Shown one piece after another: positions 24,004-37,100 of a stretch of DNA of 64,000 bases. This DNA comes from Siphonodentalium dalli (Eukaryota; Mollusca; Scaphopoda; Gadilida; Siphonodentaliidae): NCBI GenBank assembly GCA_032622095.1, contig CP136066.1, positions 183,306,716 to 183,370,715 of the forward strand. The letters run 5' to 3'. A model generated the notes under the pieces. It ran no database searches. It saw only the letters and a list, made by a program, of their open reading frames with translations, and was not told where the DNA came from. How positions within the stretch are numbered: the stretch's first letter is position 1; every line of letters starts with the position of its first letter. Both the position numbers and the translations under genes were made by a program.

Positions 24004-24484
24004 CTAGCCGATGAGCCCGACGTTGTCCGGGCTATTAAAAAAACAAATTTCAAGTCGATAGCTCTACCCAACCAGAAATTTCAAGTCGATAGCTCTACCC
24101 GTTTCCGAGATCTGGTCTGCGCATGCGCGAAGATGGCGTCGCACGGGCTCGGCGACCCGATAAAATTCGTATCCGGGGCAAAATACATTCACATACCAAA
24201 TTTCAAGTCGATAGCTCCACCCGTTTCCGAGATATCGCCTGCGCATGTGCGAAGCTGGCGTCGCACGGGCTCGGCGACCCGATAAAATTCGTATCCGGGG
24301 CAAGATACATTCACACACAAAATTTCAAGTCGATAGCTCCACCCGTTTCCGAGATCTCGTCTGCGCATGCGCGAAGCGGGCGCCGCACGGGCTCGCCAAT
24401 ACGACAACGTCCACCGCTTGGTCAAACTACACACACGTACCAAGTTTCGTCCCGATCGGTCGAGAATCGTAGATTTGTATTAAT

Positions 24485-24521
<37 letters not shown>

Positions 24522-24544
24522 AGGTCTTCAAAATATATATGAGA
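24004..24544 (-). mobile_element. Non-autonomous Helitron, tandem copy 1 (541 bp)
   Basis: Read on the minus strand, it begins TCTCATATATATTTTGAAGA and ends with a hairpin (AGCCCG/CGGGCT stem, 24014-24033) followed by CTAG at 24004-24007, with host A at 24003. Inside are three to four direct repeats of about 120 bp (around 24050-24400, each with ttcaagtcgatagct) and a (GACA)n run at 24486-24521. No coding frame is intact; apparent Arg-rich ORFs are repeat artefacts. The end structure is close to that of the Helitron at 14406, which may be of the same lineage. Confidence 0.85.
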
Positions 24545-24920
24545 CTAGCCGATGAGCCCGACGTTGTCCGGGCTATTCAAAAACCAAATTTCAAGTCGAT
24601 AGCTCTACCCGTTTCCGAGATCCGGTCTGCGCATGCGCGAAGCTGGCGTCGCACGGGCTCGGCGACCCGATACAATTCGTATCCGGGGCAAGATACATTC
24701 ACATACCAAATTTCAAGTCGATTGCTCCACCCGTTTCCGAGATCTCGTCTGCGCATGCGCTGCACGGGCGTCGTACGGGCTCGCCAATACGACAACGACG
24801 ACCGCCTGGTCAAACTACACAAACGTACTAAGTTTCGTCCCGATCGGTCGAGAATCGTAGATTTGTATTAATGACAGACAAACAGACAGACAAACAGAGG
24901 TCTTCAAAATATATATGAGA
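24545..24920 (-). mobile_element. Non-autonomous Helitron, tandem copy 2 (376 bp), directly abutting copy 1
   Basis: It has the same ends as copy 1: CTAG at 24545-24548 with the same hairpin, and TCTC on the minus strand at 24917-24920, followed by host T at 24921. It has fewer internal 120-bp repeats and a shorter GACA run. No host base separates it from copy 1; the host A and T flank only the outer ends (24003 and 24921). Confidence 0.85.
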
Positions 24921-25044
24921 TGGAACAATATCAAATGTGACAGACGTCTAACAAATCATAAGTTTTTGAGACAGTTCATGTGTTGTTTATTTTAGAATCG
25001 GATACATGTAGATCTTGTTCGAAATTGAAAAACGCAAAAAAACA

Positions 25045-25320
25045 TATTTCGGCTCCACAAACATTTCGATATTTTGAACATATTTCGGCTTCACAAGAAT
25101 TTCGATATTTTGAACATATTTCGGCTCCAGCAGCATTTCGAACATATTTCGGGGCCCATCAATGCATGTTCGAACCCACGCCCTGTTGGTCTACCACCCA
25201 GACTATGGTGATGGTAACAACAACCCATTTCGGGCATATTTCGGGGCCCATCAATACATGTTCGAACCCACGACATGTTGGTTTACCATCCGGACTATGG
25301 TGATGGTAACAAAAACATAT
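25045..25320. repeat. Compound tandem duplication
   Basis: A short unit with catatttcggctcc and atttcgatattttgaa occurs about three times. Then a block of about 105 bp containing ttcggggcccatcaat and actatggtgatggtaaca occurs twice, the second diverged at several positions. No gene is recognised. Confidence 0.7.
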
Positions 25321-25978
25321 AACAACTTAGGCAATATCATCGATCACACGGAAAACCTTTCACCAAGATGCGTGTACATTTTGTACGCGATTCGATGTTC
25401 GTGATGTACGAAAGCTTGTCACAACTGCATGCTATTTCTGAAGCTAAAGAAATTATGGATGTTCGGCTAACTCTCCTGGGATTATATTTCGAACTTCTGG
25501 TCATTTTGGGAAAAATGTACAAATGAAACTGTTTGAAAATCGTATAACTCTTGGAAGTTTCAAAATAATAGATCTGAATCAATGAAACCTGCCCGGTAAA
25601 GATTCTATGAATTAATGTCAATATTATTTGCAATTTTTATCACATTCTCGGGACAGTTTTACGAGCCATTTGTAGAATAGAAATCATTCGAAAAATTTCG
25701 GAGCTTATAAAGCACGTACGAGGAGGGAGAACTCTATCTTGTTAGCGCCGTGACCCTCAATAAGTGCAAATTTCATTTCAACCGGGAGAATTCACCCCTA
25801 ATTCGCTCAGTTGCACCAGAACTAAACACGCCATTGTACATTTATAGACAATTAATGCACACAATCGTCAGTTTTAACTGTATTTTATTCACAAAAAGCT
25901 AGATGTAGTTTTGAATTTAGGATTTTATAAAAATGTTGTTGTAATTGTTGCCCAGAAGAGAAACACCATCTTTAATAA

Positions 25979-28900
25979 TATAACCACCTATAGATTACCT
26001 GCGCGTATAACCACCTATAGATTACCTACGCGTATAACCACCTATAGATTACCTGCGCGTATAACCACATATAGATTACCTGCGCGTATAACCACCTATA
26101 GATTACCTGCGCGTATAACCACATATAGATTACCTGCGCGTATAACCACCTATAGATTACCTGCGCGTATAACCACCTATAGATTACCTGCGCGTATAAC
26201 CACATATAGATTACCTACGTGTATAACCACCTATAGATTACCTACGTGTATAACCACATATAGATTACCTGCGCGTATAACCACCTATAGATTACCTGCG
26301 CGTATAACCACCTATAGATTACCTACGAGTATAACCACATATAGATTACCTGCGTGTATAACCACATATAGATTACCTGCGCGTATAACCACATATAGAT
26401 TACCTTCGCGTATAACCACCTATAGATTACCTGCGCGTATAACCACCTATAGATTACCTGCGCGTATAACCACATATAGATTACCTACGTGTATAACCAC
26501 ATATAGATTACCTACGAGTATAACCACCTATAGATTACCTGCGCGTATAACCACATATAGATTACCTGCGCGTATAACCACCTATAGATTACCTGCGCGT
26601 ATAACCACCTATAGATTACCTGCGCGTATAACCACATATAGATTACCTGCGCGTATAACCACATATAGATTACCTGCGCGTATAACCACCTATAGATTAC
26701 GTACGCGTATAACCACATATAGATTACCTACGAGTATAACCACCCATATATTACCTACGCGTATAACCACCTATAGATTACCTACGCGTATAACCACATA
26801 TAGATTACCTTCGCGTATAACCACCTATAGATTACCTGCGCGTATAACCACCTATAGATTACCTGCGCGTATAACCACCTATATATTACCTACGCGTATA
26901 ACCACCTATAGATTACCTACGCGTATAACCACATATAGATTACCTGCGCATATAACCACCTATAGATTACCTGCGCGTATAACCACCTATAGATTACCTG
27001 CGCGTATAACCACCTATAGATTACGTACGCGTATAACCACCTATAGATTACCTGCGCGTATAACCACATATAGATTACCTGCGCGTATAACCACCTATAG
27101 ATTACCTGCGCGTATAACCACCTATAGATTACCTGCGCGTATAACCACCTATAGATTACCTGCGCGTATAACCACCTATAGATTACCTGCGCGTATAACC
27201 ACCTATAGATTACCTGCGCGTATAACCACCTATAGATTACATGCGCGTATAACCACCTATAGATTACCTACGCGTATAACCACATATAGATTACCTGCGC
27301 GTATAACCACCTATAGATTACCTGAGCGTATAACCACCTATAGATTACGTACGCGTATAACCACCTATAGATTACCTGCGCGTATAACCACCTATAGATT
27401 ACCTGCGCGTATAACCACATATAGATTACCTGCGCGTATAACCACCTATAGATTACCTGCGCGTATAACCACCTATAGATCACCTAGGCGTATAACCACC
27501 TATAGATTACCTGCGCGTATAACCACCTATAGATTACATGCGTGTATAACCACCTATAGATTACATGCGCGTATAACCACCTATAGATTACATGTGCGTA
27601 TAACCACCTATAGATTACATGCACGTATAACCACCTATAGATTACATGCGCGTATAACCACCTATAGATTACATGCGCGTATAACCACCTATAGATTACA
27701 TGCGCGTATAACCACCTATAGATTACATGCGCGTATAACCACCTATAGATTACCTGCGCGTATAACCACCTATAGATTACATGCGCGTATAACCACCTAT
27801 AGATTACATGCGCGTATAACCACCTATAGATTACCTGCGCGTATAACCACCTATAGATTACATGCGCGTATAACCACCTATAGATTACATGCGCGTATAA
27901 CCACCTATAGATTACATGCGCGTATAACCACCTATAGATTACATGCGCGTATAACCACCTATAGATTACATGTGCGTATAACCACCTATAGATTACATGC
28001 GCGTATAACCACCTATAGATTACCTGCGCGTATAACCACCTATAGATTACCTGCGCGTATAACCACCTATAGATTACCTGAGCGTATAACCACCTATAGA
28101 TTACGTACGCGTATAACCACCTATAGATTACCTGCGCGTATAACCACCTATAGATTACCTGCGCATATAACCACCTATAGATTACGTACGCGTATAACCA
28201 CCTATAGATTACCTGCGCGTATAACCACCTATAGATTACCTGCGCGTATAACCACCTATAGATTACCTGCGCGTATAACCACCTATAGATTACGTACGCG
28301 TATAACCACCTATAGATTACCTGCGCGTATAACCACCTATAGATTACCTGCGCGTATAACCACCTATAGATTACGTACGCGTATAACCACCTATAGATTA
28401 CCTGCGCGTATAACCACCTATAGATTACATGCGCGTATAACCACCTATATATTACCTGCGCGTATAACCACCTATAGATTACCTGCGCGTATAACCACCT
28501 ATATATTACCTACGCGTATAACCACCTATAGATTACCTACGCGTATAACCACCTATAGATTACCTGCGCGTATAACCACCTATAGATTACCTGCGCGTAT
28601 AACCACATATAGATTACCTGCGCGTATAACCACCTATAGATTACCTGCGCGTATAACCACCTATAGATTACCTGCGCGTATAACCACCTATAGATTACCT
28701 GCGCGTATAACCACCTATAGATTACCTGCGCGTATAACCACCTATAGATTACCTGCGCGTATAACCACCTATAGATTACCTGCGCGTATAACCACCTATA
28801 GATTACCTGCGCGTATAACCACCTATAGATTACCTGCGCGTATAACCACATATAGATTACCTGCGCGTATAACCACCTATAGATTACCTACGCGTATAAC

Positions 28901-29415
28901 CACCTATAGATTACCTGCGCGTATAACCACCTATAGATTACCTGCGCGTATAACCACCTATAGATTACCAGCGTATAACCACCTATAGATTACCAGCGTA
29001 TAACCACCTATAGATTACCTGCGCGTATAACCACCTATAGATTACCTGCGCGTATAACCACCTATAGATTACCTACGCGTATAACCACCTATAGATTACC
29101 TGCGCGTATAACCACCTATAGATTACCTGCGCGTATAACCACCTATAGATTACCAGCGTATAACCACCTATAGATTACCTGCGCGTATAACCACCTATAG
29201 ATTACCTGCGCGTATAACCACCTATAGATTACCTGCGCGTATAACCACCTATAGATTACCTACGCGTATAACCACCTATAGATTACCTGCGCGTATAACC
29301 ACCTATAGATTACCTGCGCGTATAACCACCTATAGATTACCTACGCGTATAACCACCTATAGATTACCTGCGCGTATAACCACCTATAGATTACCTGTGC
29401 GTATAACCACCTATA
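25979..29415. repeat. 27-bp minisatellite, left block (about 127 units)
   Basis: Units of 27 bp contain accacctatagattac and tgcgcgtata. Variants include acatata for acctata, tacgcg, catgcgcg and a 25-bp form (ccagcgtata) near 28970, 28990 and 29150. Because 27 is divisible by three and lacks stops in one frame, the array gives a false plus-strand ORF of about 1025 residues (ITTYRLPAR repeated) and false minus-strand ORFs. Variants cluster: acatata units dominate the first third, catgcgcg units cluster at 27530-28010. The block continues at 44049 and is interrupted by the gypsy element. Confidence 0.97.
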
Positions 29416-32400
29416 TGTAGCGAATTGTACTCTAGGGTTATATAGAAACTACAGTTTTATTTCTCTTTTAATGGGAGGACCGTTAATCAAGAATGGAATG
29501 GGGTTCATTGTTACCATTGACGCGCTAAGCGATGGAACTCCATAATTGTGAATAACTTGGAGTCAGTTATAAGCCCAAAACTTGTTATGTGTGGTGAACT
29601 AAATGTAGTCAAGACTAATTATACTTGTTGTGCAAGAATGAAAAATAAAAAAGGGAACTATGTGTCATTTAATATAGATCAACTTATACCTTAACTTAAG
29701 ATAAGACAAAAATAAAATGCAGTCAAATTGTGACCTATTCCCCAGTAGTGTCACAAGTACAAGTCGAAACTTGTACTATGACCCCACTCGGAATAAGTTA
29801 AGATTATTTTATAAATATAAATAGCGGATTTATAAATGTAGGTTCAATCTATTAATAACAGAGAAACGAGCAGCTAAAGCAAAGGGTCTTGCTCACATGG
29901 CAAGATAGAGACGACTACCACTGATGGAACCTAACAAGGATATACCCAGGCTGATGAAAAAGGGAGATAACACAAACAAAACTAAAAATTGATGCGATTT
30001 ATTTTCTATATATATTTGATGATTATTTCTATTTTGATATGCCGTGACAATATAGTGAGGTGGAGTCTAAATATTAATAAATGAAATCATTCAATAAATA
30101 TTAAATTATTAAGTGTTATCCAGTGGTATAAAGGGCTAACTGAGTAAGGATCCCTAAGAAATCCCAGCTCGGCAGTCTCCCGGAAATCCAAACTCAGCCG
30201 ACCCCATGAAAATCGTGGAAGCAACTCAGTACGTTTATTTATATAACGGGACATAACTGATTCACCTCTGGGCGTCAAAATATGATCACGGCATAACAAA
30301 ACAACTAAAACTTTTCATCTACCCACCCCAATAATAACAAATACATTTATCAAAGTCCACCCCCTTAATAATAATAAAGCATAACTACCACCTTAATCAA
30401 ATCCAATGCATACTCGAAAGCAAATTATTTTCATTATATCAATTACCCCTTAATCAAATCCAATGTATAACCATAAGCAGAATATTATATTATAATAGCT
30501 ACCACCTTAATCAAATTCAATGTATACTCAAAAGCAAATTATTTTCATTATATCAATTACCCCTTAATCAAATCCAGTGTATAACCATAAGCAAAATATT
30601 ATATTATAATAGCTACCACCTTAATCAAATTCAATGCATACTCAAAAGCAAATTATTTTCATTATATCAATTACCCCTTAATCAAATCCAGTGTATAACC
30701 ATAAGCAAAATATTATATTATAATAGCTACCACCTTAATCAAATTCAATGCATACTCAAAAGCAAATTATTTTCATTATATCAATTACCCCTTAATCAAA
30801 TCCAGTGTATAACCATAAGCAAAATATTATATTATAATAGCTACCACCTTAATCAATTCAATGCATACTCAAAAGCAAATTATTTTCATTATATCAATTA
30901 CCCCTTAATCAAATCCAGTGTATAACCATAAGCAAAATATTATATTATAATAGCTACCACCTTAATCAAATCCAAAAAAATGTAAGGCAGTGAAAACTCT
31001 ATAAACATCGGTCAAAGCAAGAGGACAACACTCGCAGATAACCAGTTATATACCAGCATTAATGGACCATGATATAATTCAGAGCGTCGTGTTTATTTGA
31101 GTTAGTCAGACTCTTCAGTATAATCGGTCGTGTATGAAACACGGGGCAAGAATACGTACATAGACGCATTTGAACATGAATTATTTACTGTTTGGGAAAA
31201 CAACAACAATAAAGAGCGTTGTTTCCGCAAGGTAATAAGGCTCGAAAATATGGTTTGATAATTGTATCAAACAACGTCGGATTTCGTTTACAAAGAAACA
31301 TTTAGACTTGAATTATTTCCTGTTTGGGAAAACAACAACAATAAAGAGCGTTGTTTCCGCAAGGTAATAAGGCTCGAAAATATGGTTTGATAATTGTATC
31401 AAACAACGTCGGATTTCGTTTACAAGGAAACAACAGAGCGTGATATCTAATTGAGCTAATAAGAGACATCATACACGTTTATTTGACATAAAATTTATCA
31501 TAATTCCACAACTGCTTGCTTTTAACATTAGAACCATAATACAAGTTATTTGACATATAATTTATCATAATTCCACAACTGCTTGCTTTTATCTTGGCTA
31601 AATTTTTGGGGCCGTATTTACCCAAATACCATACCAGAATAGAAATGACATTTTTACAAATGTACGTGGTTCGTATCACACACGATTTTCGTTACTTCCG
31701 GTATATGTTATTTCGGCGTGGCGCGAAATTTCCCAATGATAATGTAAACAGAAATGGGAGGTAATTCTATTTGAGAATATTAGAAATATCATACAAGTTA
31801 TTCGACATATAATTGATCAGAATTCCACAAACTGCTCGCTAATATCTTGGCTAAATTTTGGGGCCGCATTTACCAAACAATACCGGATCAGAAATGACAT
31901 CTTTTCAAATGCACGTGGTTCGCATCACACACGATTTTCGATACTTCCGGTATATGTTATTTCGGCGTGGCGCGAAATTTCCCAACGATAATGTAAACAG
32001 AAATGGGAGGTAATTCTATTCGAGAATATTAGAAATATCATACAAGTTATTCGACATATAATTGATCAGAATTCCACAAACTGCTCGCTAATATCTTGGC
32101 TAAATTTTGGGGCCGCATTTACCAAACAATACCGGATCAGAAATGACATCTTTTCAAATGCACGTGGTTCGCATCACACACGATTTTCGATACTTCCGGT
32201 ATATGTTATTTCGGCGTGGCGCGAAATTTCCCAACGATAATGTAAACAGAAATGGGAGGTAATTCTATTTGAGAATATTAGAAATATCATACAAGTTATT
32301 CGACATATAATTGATCAGAATTCCACAAACTGCTCGCTAATATCTTGGCTAAATTTTGGGGCCGCATTTACCAAACAATACCGGATCAGAAATGACATCT

Positions 32401-33931
32401 TTTCAAATGCACGTGGTTCGCATCACACACGATTTTCGATACTTCCGGTATATGTTATTTCGGCGTGGCGCGAAATTTCCCAACGATAATGTAAACAGAA
32501 ATGGGAGGTAATTCTATTTGAGAATATTAGAAATATCATACAAGTTATTCGACATATAATTGATCAGAATTCCACAAACTGCTCGCTAATATCTTGGCTA
32601 AATTTTGGGGCCGCATTTACCAAACAATACCGGATCAGAAATGACATCTTTTCAAATGCACGTGGTTCGCATCACACACGATTTTCGATACTTCCGGTAT
32701 ATGTTATTTCGGCGTGGCGCGAAATTTCCCAACGATAATGTAAACAGAAATGGGAGGTAATTCTATTTGAGAATATTAGAAATATCATACAAGTTATTCG
32801 ACATATAGACTCATCGCATCCTTCCGTTTGAGTAATATATAACTTTTAACAACAAATGTCAAAAAGGGGTGACAAAGCAGACCCGTCCATAAAATTCAAT
32901 TGTTCCACACCCCTGTACTCATCGTAGTTGTCTATTCTATCAGATTTTGTATAAACTAAATAAAATAACAAACTAAAGAAGGCTGGCATGCAATAATAAT
33001 GACCTTAAGAGATGATAGTGGTGCTGGTGCAGGAAGAGAGTAATTTTGCCGCCAACGACGATGAGTACAGTAAATTTACATATGGTTTAATGACAATGTT
33101 TTCGAGGAATTCTGTGATGAGTCTAAATTCTCGATTGAACAGATTTATGAATATGGTCTCAACCTTTGTTTGACGATATGCGTAAGTAAGATAAATTGAC
33201 AACTGGACAGCGACGCCCTACGTTAGTCCAAAATTACAGTCATACCATGGCCCAGTGTCGCGACGATATTCCGTTCCCCATTGACACGTGTTTCATACTT
33301 AACAACGTCCGATATAGAAGTTTATGCCAGATATACATCGGTGGCTAGGGTACACCATTATTATAGCGTAATATTATCGCGTTTGTAATGGTTATGAATA
33401 TCAATTAACGCAGGGAATTATTTCAAGCGCGAATACATTCGGACAAGACAAATTAGCTTGGAAAATATAACTTGGTCGAACATGGAAAATTAAATAAAAA
33501 TATTGTCATCTCCCCGAAACTCACGAAATAATTGCCACCCCCCACCCCCCTAAGAAGAAGTTTTAGCAACACATACCTTAGTCTTTGGAAATTCAAGTCA
33601 ACTGCCGATTCACTAGAAATATTTTCCTAAATAGCGCTTCACTGACCTTTGCGAGCCAATCGTAAATTACATGGGTTCACCCGAGATTCCTGTTGTCAAT
33701 CACCGTGAGTGAACGACGCCTCACAAGCTATCGTTCAACTGAGCGTGCATTCACCCGTGAATTAATGATTGATCTCGTCTGACCACTTTGATGCGACAAA
33801 TTAAAGATGTTTAGTCAATTCTCGCTCGAATATTTAAAGAGACAATTACCTTTCCGATTTAATGCGACAACCCATGTTTAAAGAGCCTTCACTGATTTAC
33901 AATACAATTGACACAAGGCAGAATTGTTACA
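29416..33931 (-). repeat. 3' LTR of the gypsy element (4516 bp)
   Basis: Plus-strand ends are tgtagcgaattgtactctag and caaggcagaattgttaca. The interior carries three tandem arrays: five units of about 114 bp (30385-30970, one unit a base short), two units of 132 bp (31178-31441) and about five units of 249 bp (31545-32800). No LTR-encoded protein is convincing; small ORFs at 30087, 31479 and 33005 recur in the other LTR simply because the LTRs are copies. Confidence 0.93.
31545..32800 (-). promoter_or_regulatory. 249-bp tandem repeats in the LTR with composite GGCGCGAAATTTCCC site
   Basis: The copies begin at 31756, 32005, 32254, 32503 and 32752 (measured at ggaggtaattctatt), giving an exact 249-bp period; a more diverged unit precedes them. 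Each unit carries ggcgtggcgcgaaatttccc, which contains an E2F-like core (GGCGCGAAA) overlapping a kappaB-like word (GGGAAATTTC on the other strand). Function as an enhancer array is inference, by analogy with duplicated enhancers in retroviral U3 regions. The same array is present in the other LTR. Confidence 0.45.
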
Positions 33932-33947
33932 CCACCCTCACCCCTCC
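33932..33947 (-). promoter_or_regulatory. Polypurine tract of the gypsy element
   Basis: On the minus strand GGAGGGGTGAGGGTGG lies immediately before the TG of the 3' LTR, where plus-strand DNA synthesis is primed in LTR elements. Confidence 0.85.
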
Positions 33948-34168
33948 GGGACGTCGTCCTCGTCGTTCAAAATATGACATCAATCGAATGACAGAAAGAA
34001 CGATAGAACAAAACAACAAAAGTGTCATTGATCTGGTGGCACTTTATCTTCATCCTATATAGTTGATGTATCATAAAAGGTTCCAGAGTTGTATAATGAA
34101 GGCATATAACACTTCTTCCTTGTGACTCCGTATAATTAGACCCTGAAATAAAGGCAATATATTAATTC

Positions 34169-37100
34169 TCAGGGAACAAAATCATCCAACCATCTTGGTT
34201 TCCTAACTTCTCGCCCAACTCGTGTTCTTCTGGGAGAGAGACTACTAATATCCCAATCGTCTATAATTTGAGGTGGTATTTCATCAGAACTTTCATTAGA
34301 TATGGATGCATCATCTAACATTGCCCCCTGAACCTCAGATTCTTCTTGATGAGATGGTTCAATATACTTTCTTAATCTGTTAAAATGAATAACTTTTTCT
34401 TTCCTTGGTCCAACTTTCACAATATAATTTATATCTGATAATTTCTTTATGATCTTAAAGGGCCCATGCCAGAATGTGGTTAATTTGGGTGATCGACCTT
34501 TTTTAGTAGCCGGTGTAAATAGCCAAACCTGATCTCCTTCTATTAAGGGCTTCCCAAAACTCTTCTGATCATAAAATTGTTTTCTCCTGCATAACTCTTT
34601 CTGTGTATTTTTAAACACCAATTCTCCTAGAGCCTGATGAACTCTACGAAGGTTTTGTAAGTACGGACCCACAGACTCATTTGTTGTTTGAGGTGTTTTA
34701 GTGAACATGGTAAGGGGAATATTAATCTCTCTCCCGAACATCAAGCGATTTGGGGATACACCAGTAGTTTCGTGTTCGGAACTACGGTATGCCATCAATA
34801 ATAATGGAAGGTAAACATCCCAATCCGATTGTTTATCATTTATAAAAGCAGACATCATTTTAAGTAAAGTGCGATTAAAACGTTCCACCTGTCCATCACT
34901 TTGCGGGTGATATGCAGTGGTTCTTGTTTTAGAAATTCCAAAACATTGACATAGCTGTTGCACTAACAGTGATTCAAAATTTGTACCTTGGTCACTATGT
35001 AAATGCTTCGGAATTCCATATCTTGAGCAGAAATCTATTAAGCAATCAATAATGACCACCGCTTGTTGATTAGGCAATGGATATGCTTCGACAAATTTGG
35101 TATAATAATCAGTGATTAAAAGAATATATTTATTGCCCGTTTCTGTAACAGGTAAAGGACCAAGAACGTCCATAGCTATGCGTTCTAATGGTTCTCTGGG
35201 GACATCTATTTTAAGTGGAGCTCTCATGGATTTTGTTCCTGGTTTCCGTCTTTGACAGGATGGACAACAAAGAATAAAATCCTTGGTATCTGTGCTGATA
35301 CCATGCCAGTGACATGACTGCAAAATCTTACTCATTGTTTTCCGCACTCCCAAATGGCCACCAGTTATGATACTGTGGGCAGATTTTAAGACTTTCTGTT
35401 TCAAATCCGTCGGTACAACCCATAACAATTTCGTCTCTTTCAGCTTTTCATCATACCATATTCTATATAACATGTTATTTTCAAAGGTATAACTATTCCA
35501 ATTTCGTAAATAGTATCGCAGCTGAGGAGAGTGCTCGGCTATAAAGTCAGCATTGGGCTTATCTTTGAATGTTTTTAATATAGAGATGAACTTACCAATG
35601 ATGTTGTCGTTGTTCTGCGCCTTCTGGATGTTGTCGTCATCACTTACCACATCTACTACATTAATGGGGATCCGGCTTAATGCATCTGCATTGCGATGTT
35701 GGGTGCCAGGACGGTGTTGAACTGTAAAATCAAATTCACTTAGTATTTCGAACCACCTAGCCATCTGCCCATTCGGTTCTTTGAATTTAAGTAGCCATTG
35801 GAGGGACCCATGATCTGTCCTGAGAAGGAACTTCCTCCCGAGCAGATATGGCCTATAATATTTGAGACATTTGATAATTGCTAACAATTCTTTCCGGGTT
35901 GTACTATAATTTTTCTCAGGTTTAGAATGTATCTTGCTAAAATATGATATTACTCGTTCCTTTCCATCAATATTTTGCGATAATATCCCCCCAGAAGCTA
36001 CGTCACTAGCATCAGTATCTAATATGAATGGATGATTAAAATCAGGATAGGCTAAGACATCGGAACCACACAGACATTCTTTTAATTGTTGAAAGGATGT
36101 TTCTTGAGCTGGTCCCCATTGAAATTTTACATCTTTCTTAGTCAAATCATGTAATGGAGATGACATAGCAGAGAAATTCTTAATGAATTTCCTGTAGTAG
36201 GAACACAATCCTACGAAACCCCTAACCGTGGTGATATTATGTGGTCTAGGCCAATTTTGGATTTTGTCAATTTTCTTAGGGTCGGGGTGTATTCCATGCT
36301 CATCAATGATATGACCGAGATACTCCACTTTCGTTTGGCAGAAATGACATTTTTCTGGGTTTAATTTTAAACCAGCATTCTTAAGGCAATCTAGAACTAT
36401 TTTAATACGTTCTAATTGTTGTTTAAACGATGAACTATACACAATGATATCGTCTAAATAAACTAGGCATACGTTCCAATGTAAGCCCTTCAATACAATC
36501 TCCATGAGACGTTCAAAAGTGCTTGGGGCATTACATAATCCGAATGCTAAAACCTTAAAATTATATAATGATGTACCCGTCGTAAAGGCAGTGATTTCCC
36601 GGGAATTTTCATCCAATTCTACCTGCCAGTATCCAGAAGATAAATCCAACGTAGAGAACCACTTTGAGCCAGAAAGAGTGTCTAAAGTTTCATCTATTCT
36701 TGGTAACGGAAATGCATCTTTCTTAGTGATAGCATTAAGGGCCCTATAATCGATACAAAAACGATATTTTCCACTTTTCTTTTTAACCAATACAATAGGG
36801 GCAGCCCAGGGGCTCTGTGATGGTTCAATAATATCATGTTGTAACATTTCATCAACTAATCTATCTGCCTCCTGCTTTTTGAAAGCAGGAAGTCTATAAG
36901 CCCTTTTGCGAATCGGTGTATTGCCCTGTATATCAATGTGATGTTTTAAAATATTTGTTCTACCAAAGTCACCTTCAAACTGGCTAAAGCTGTCATGGTA
37001 ATCTGTCATTAAATTAGTAAAATGTTTTTGTTGAAGTTGATTTAAATTTTGGACAGATCTTGCCATCATATCATCCCAAGCTGTTGGGCTAACATCATCT

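Noticed and set aside
24064-24871. Several ORFs on both strands in the tandem Helitrons
   Set aside because: They arise from the 120-bp internal repeats, are open on both strands and match no protein pattern.
25911-28988. Plus-strand ORF of 1025 residues with ITTYRLPAR repeats
   Set aside because: It is the 27-bp minisatellite read in an open frame. The frame breaks wherever a 25-bp unit occurs, equally long frames exist on the other strand, and there is no non-repeat protein content.
25979-29415. CRISPR-like regular repeats
   Set aside because: Units follow each other without unique spacers and the setting is an animal intron, so it is a minisatellite.
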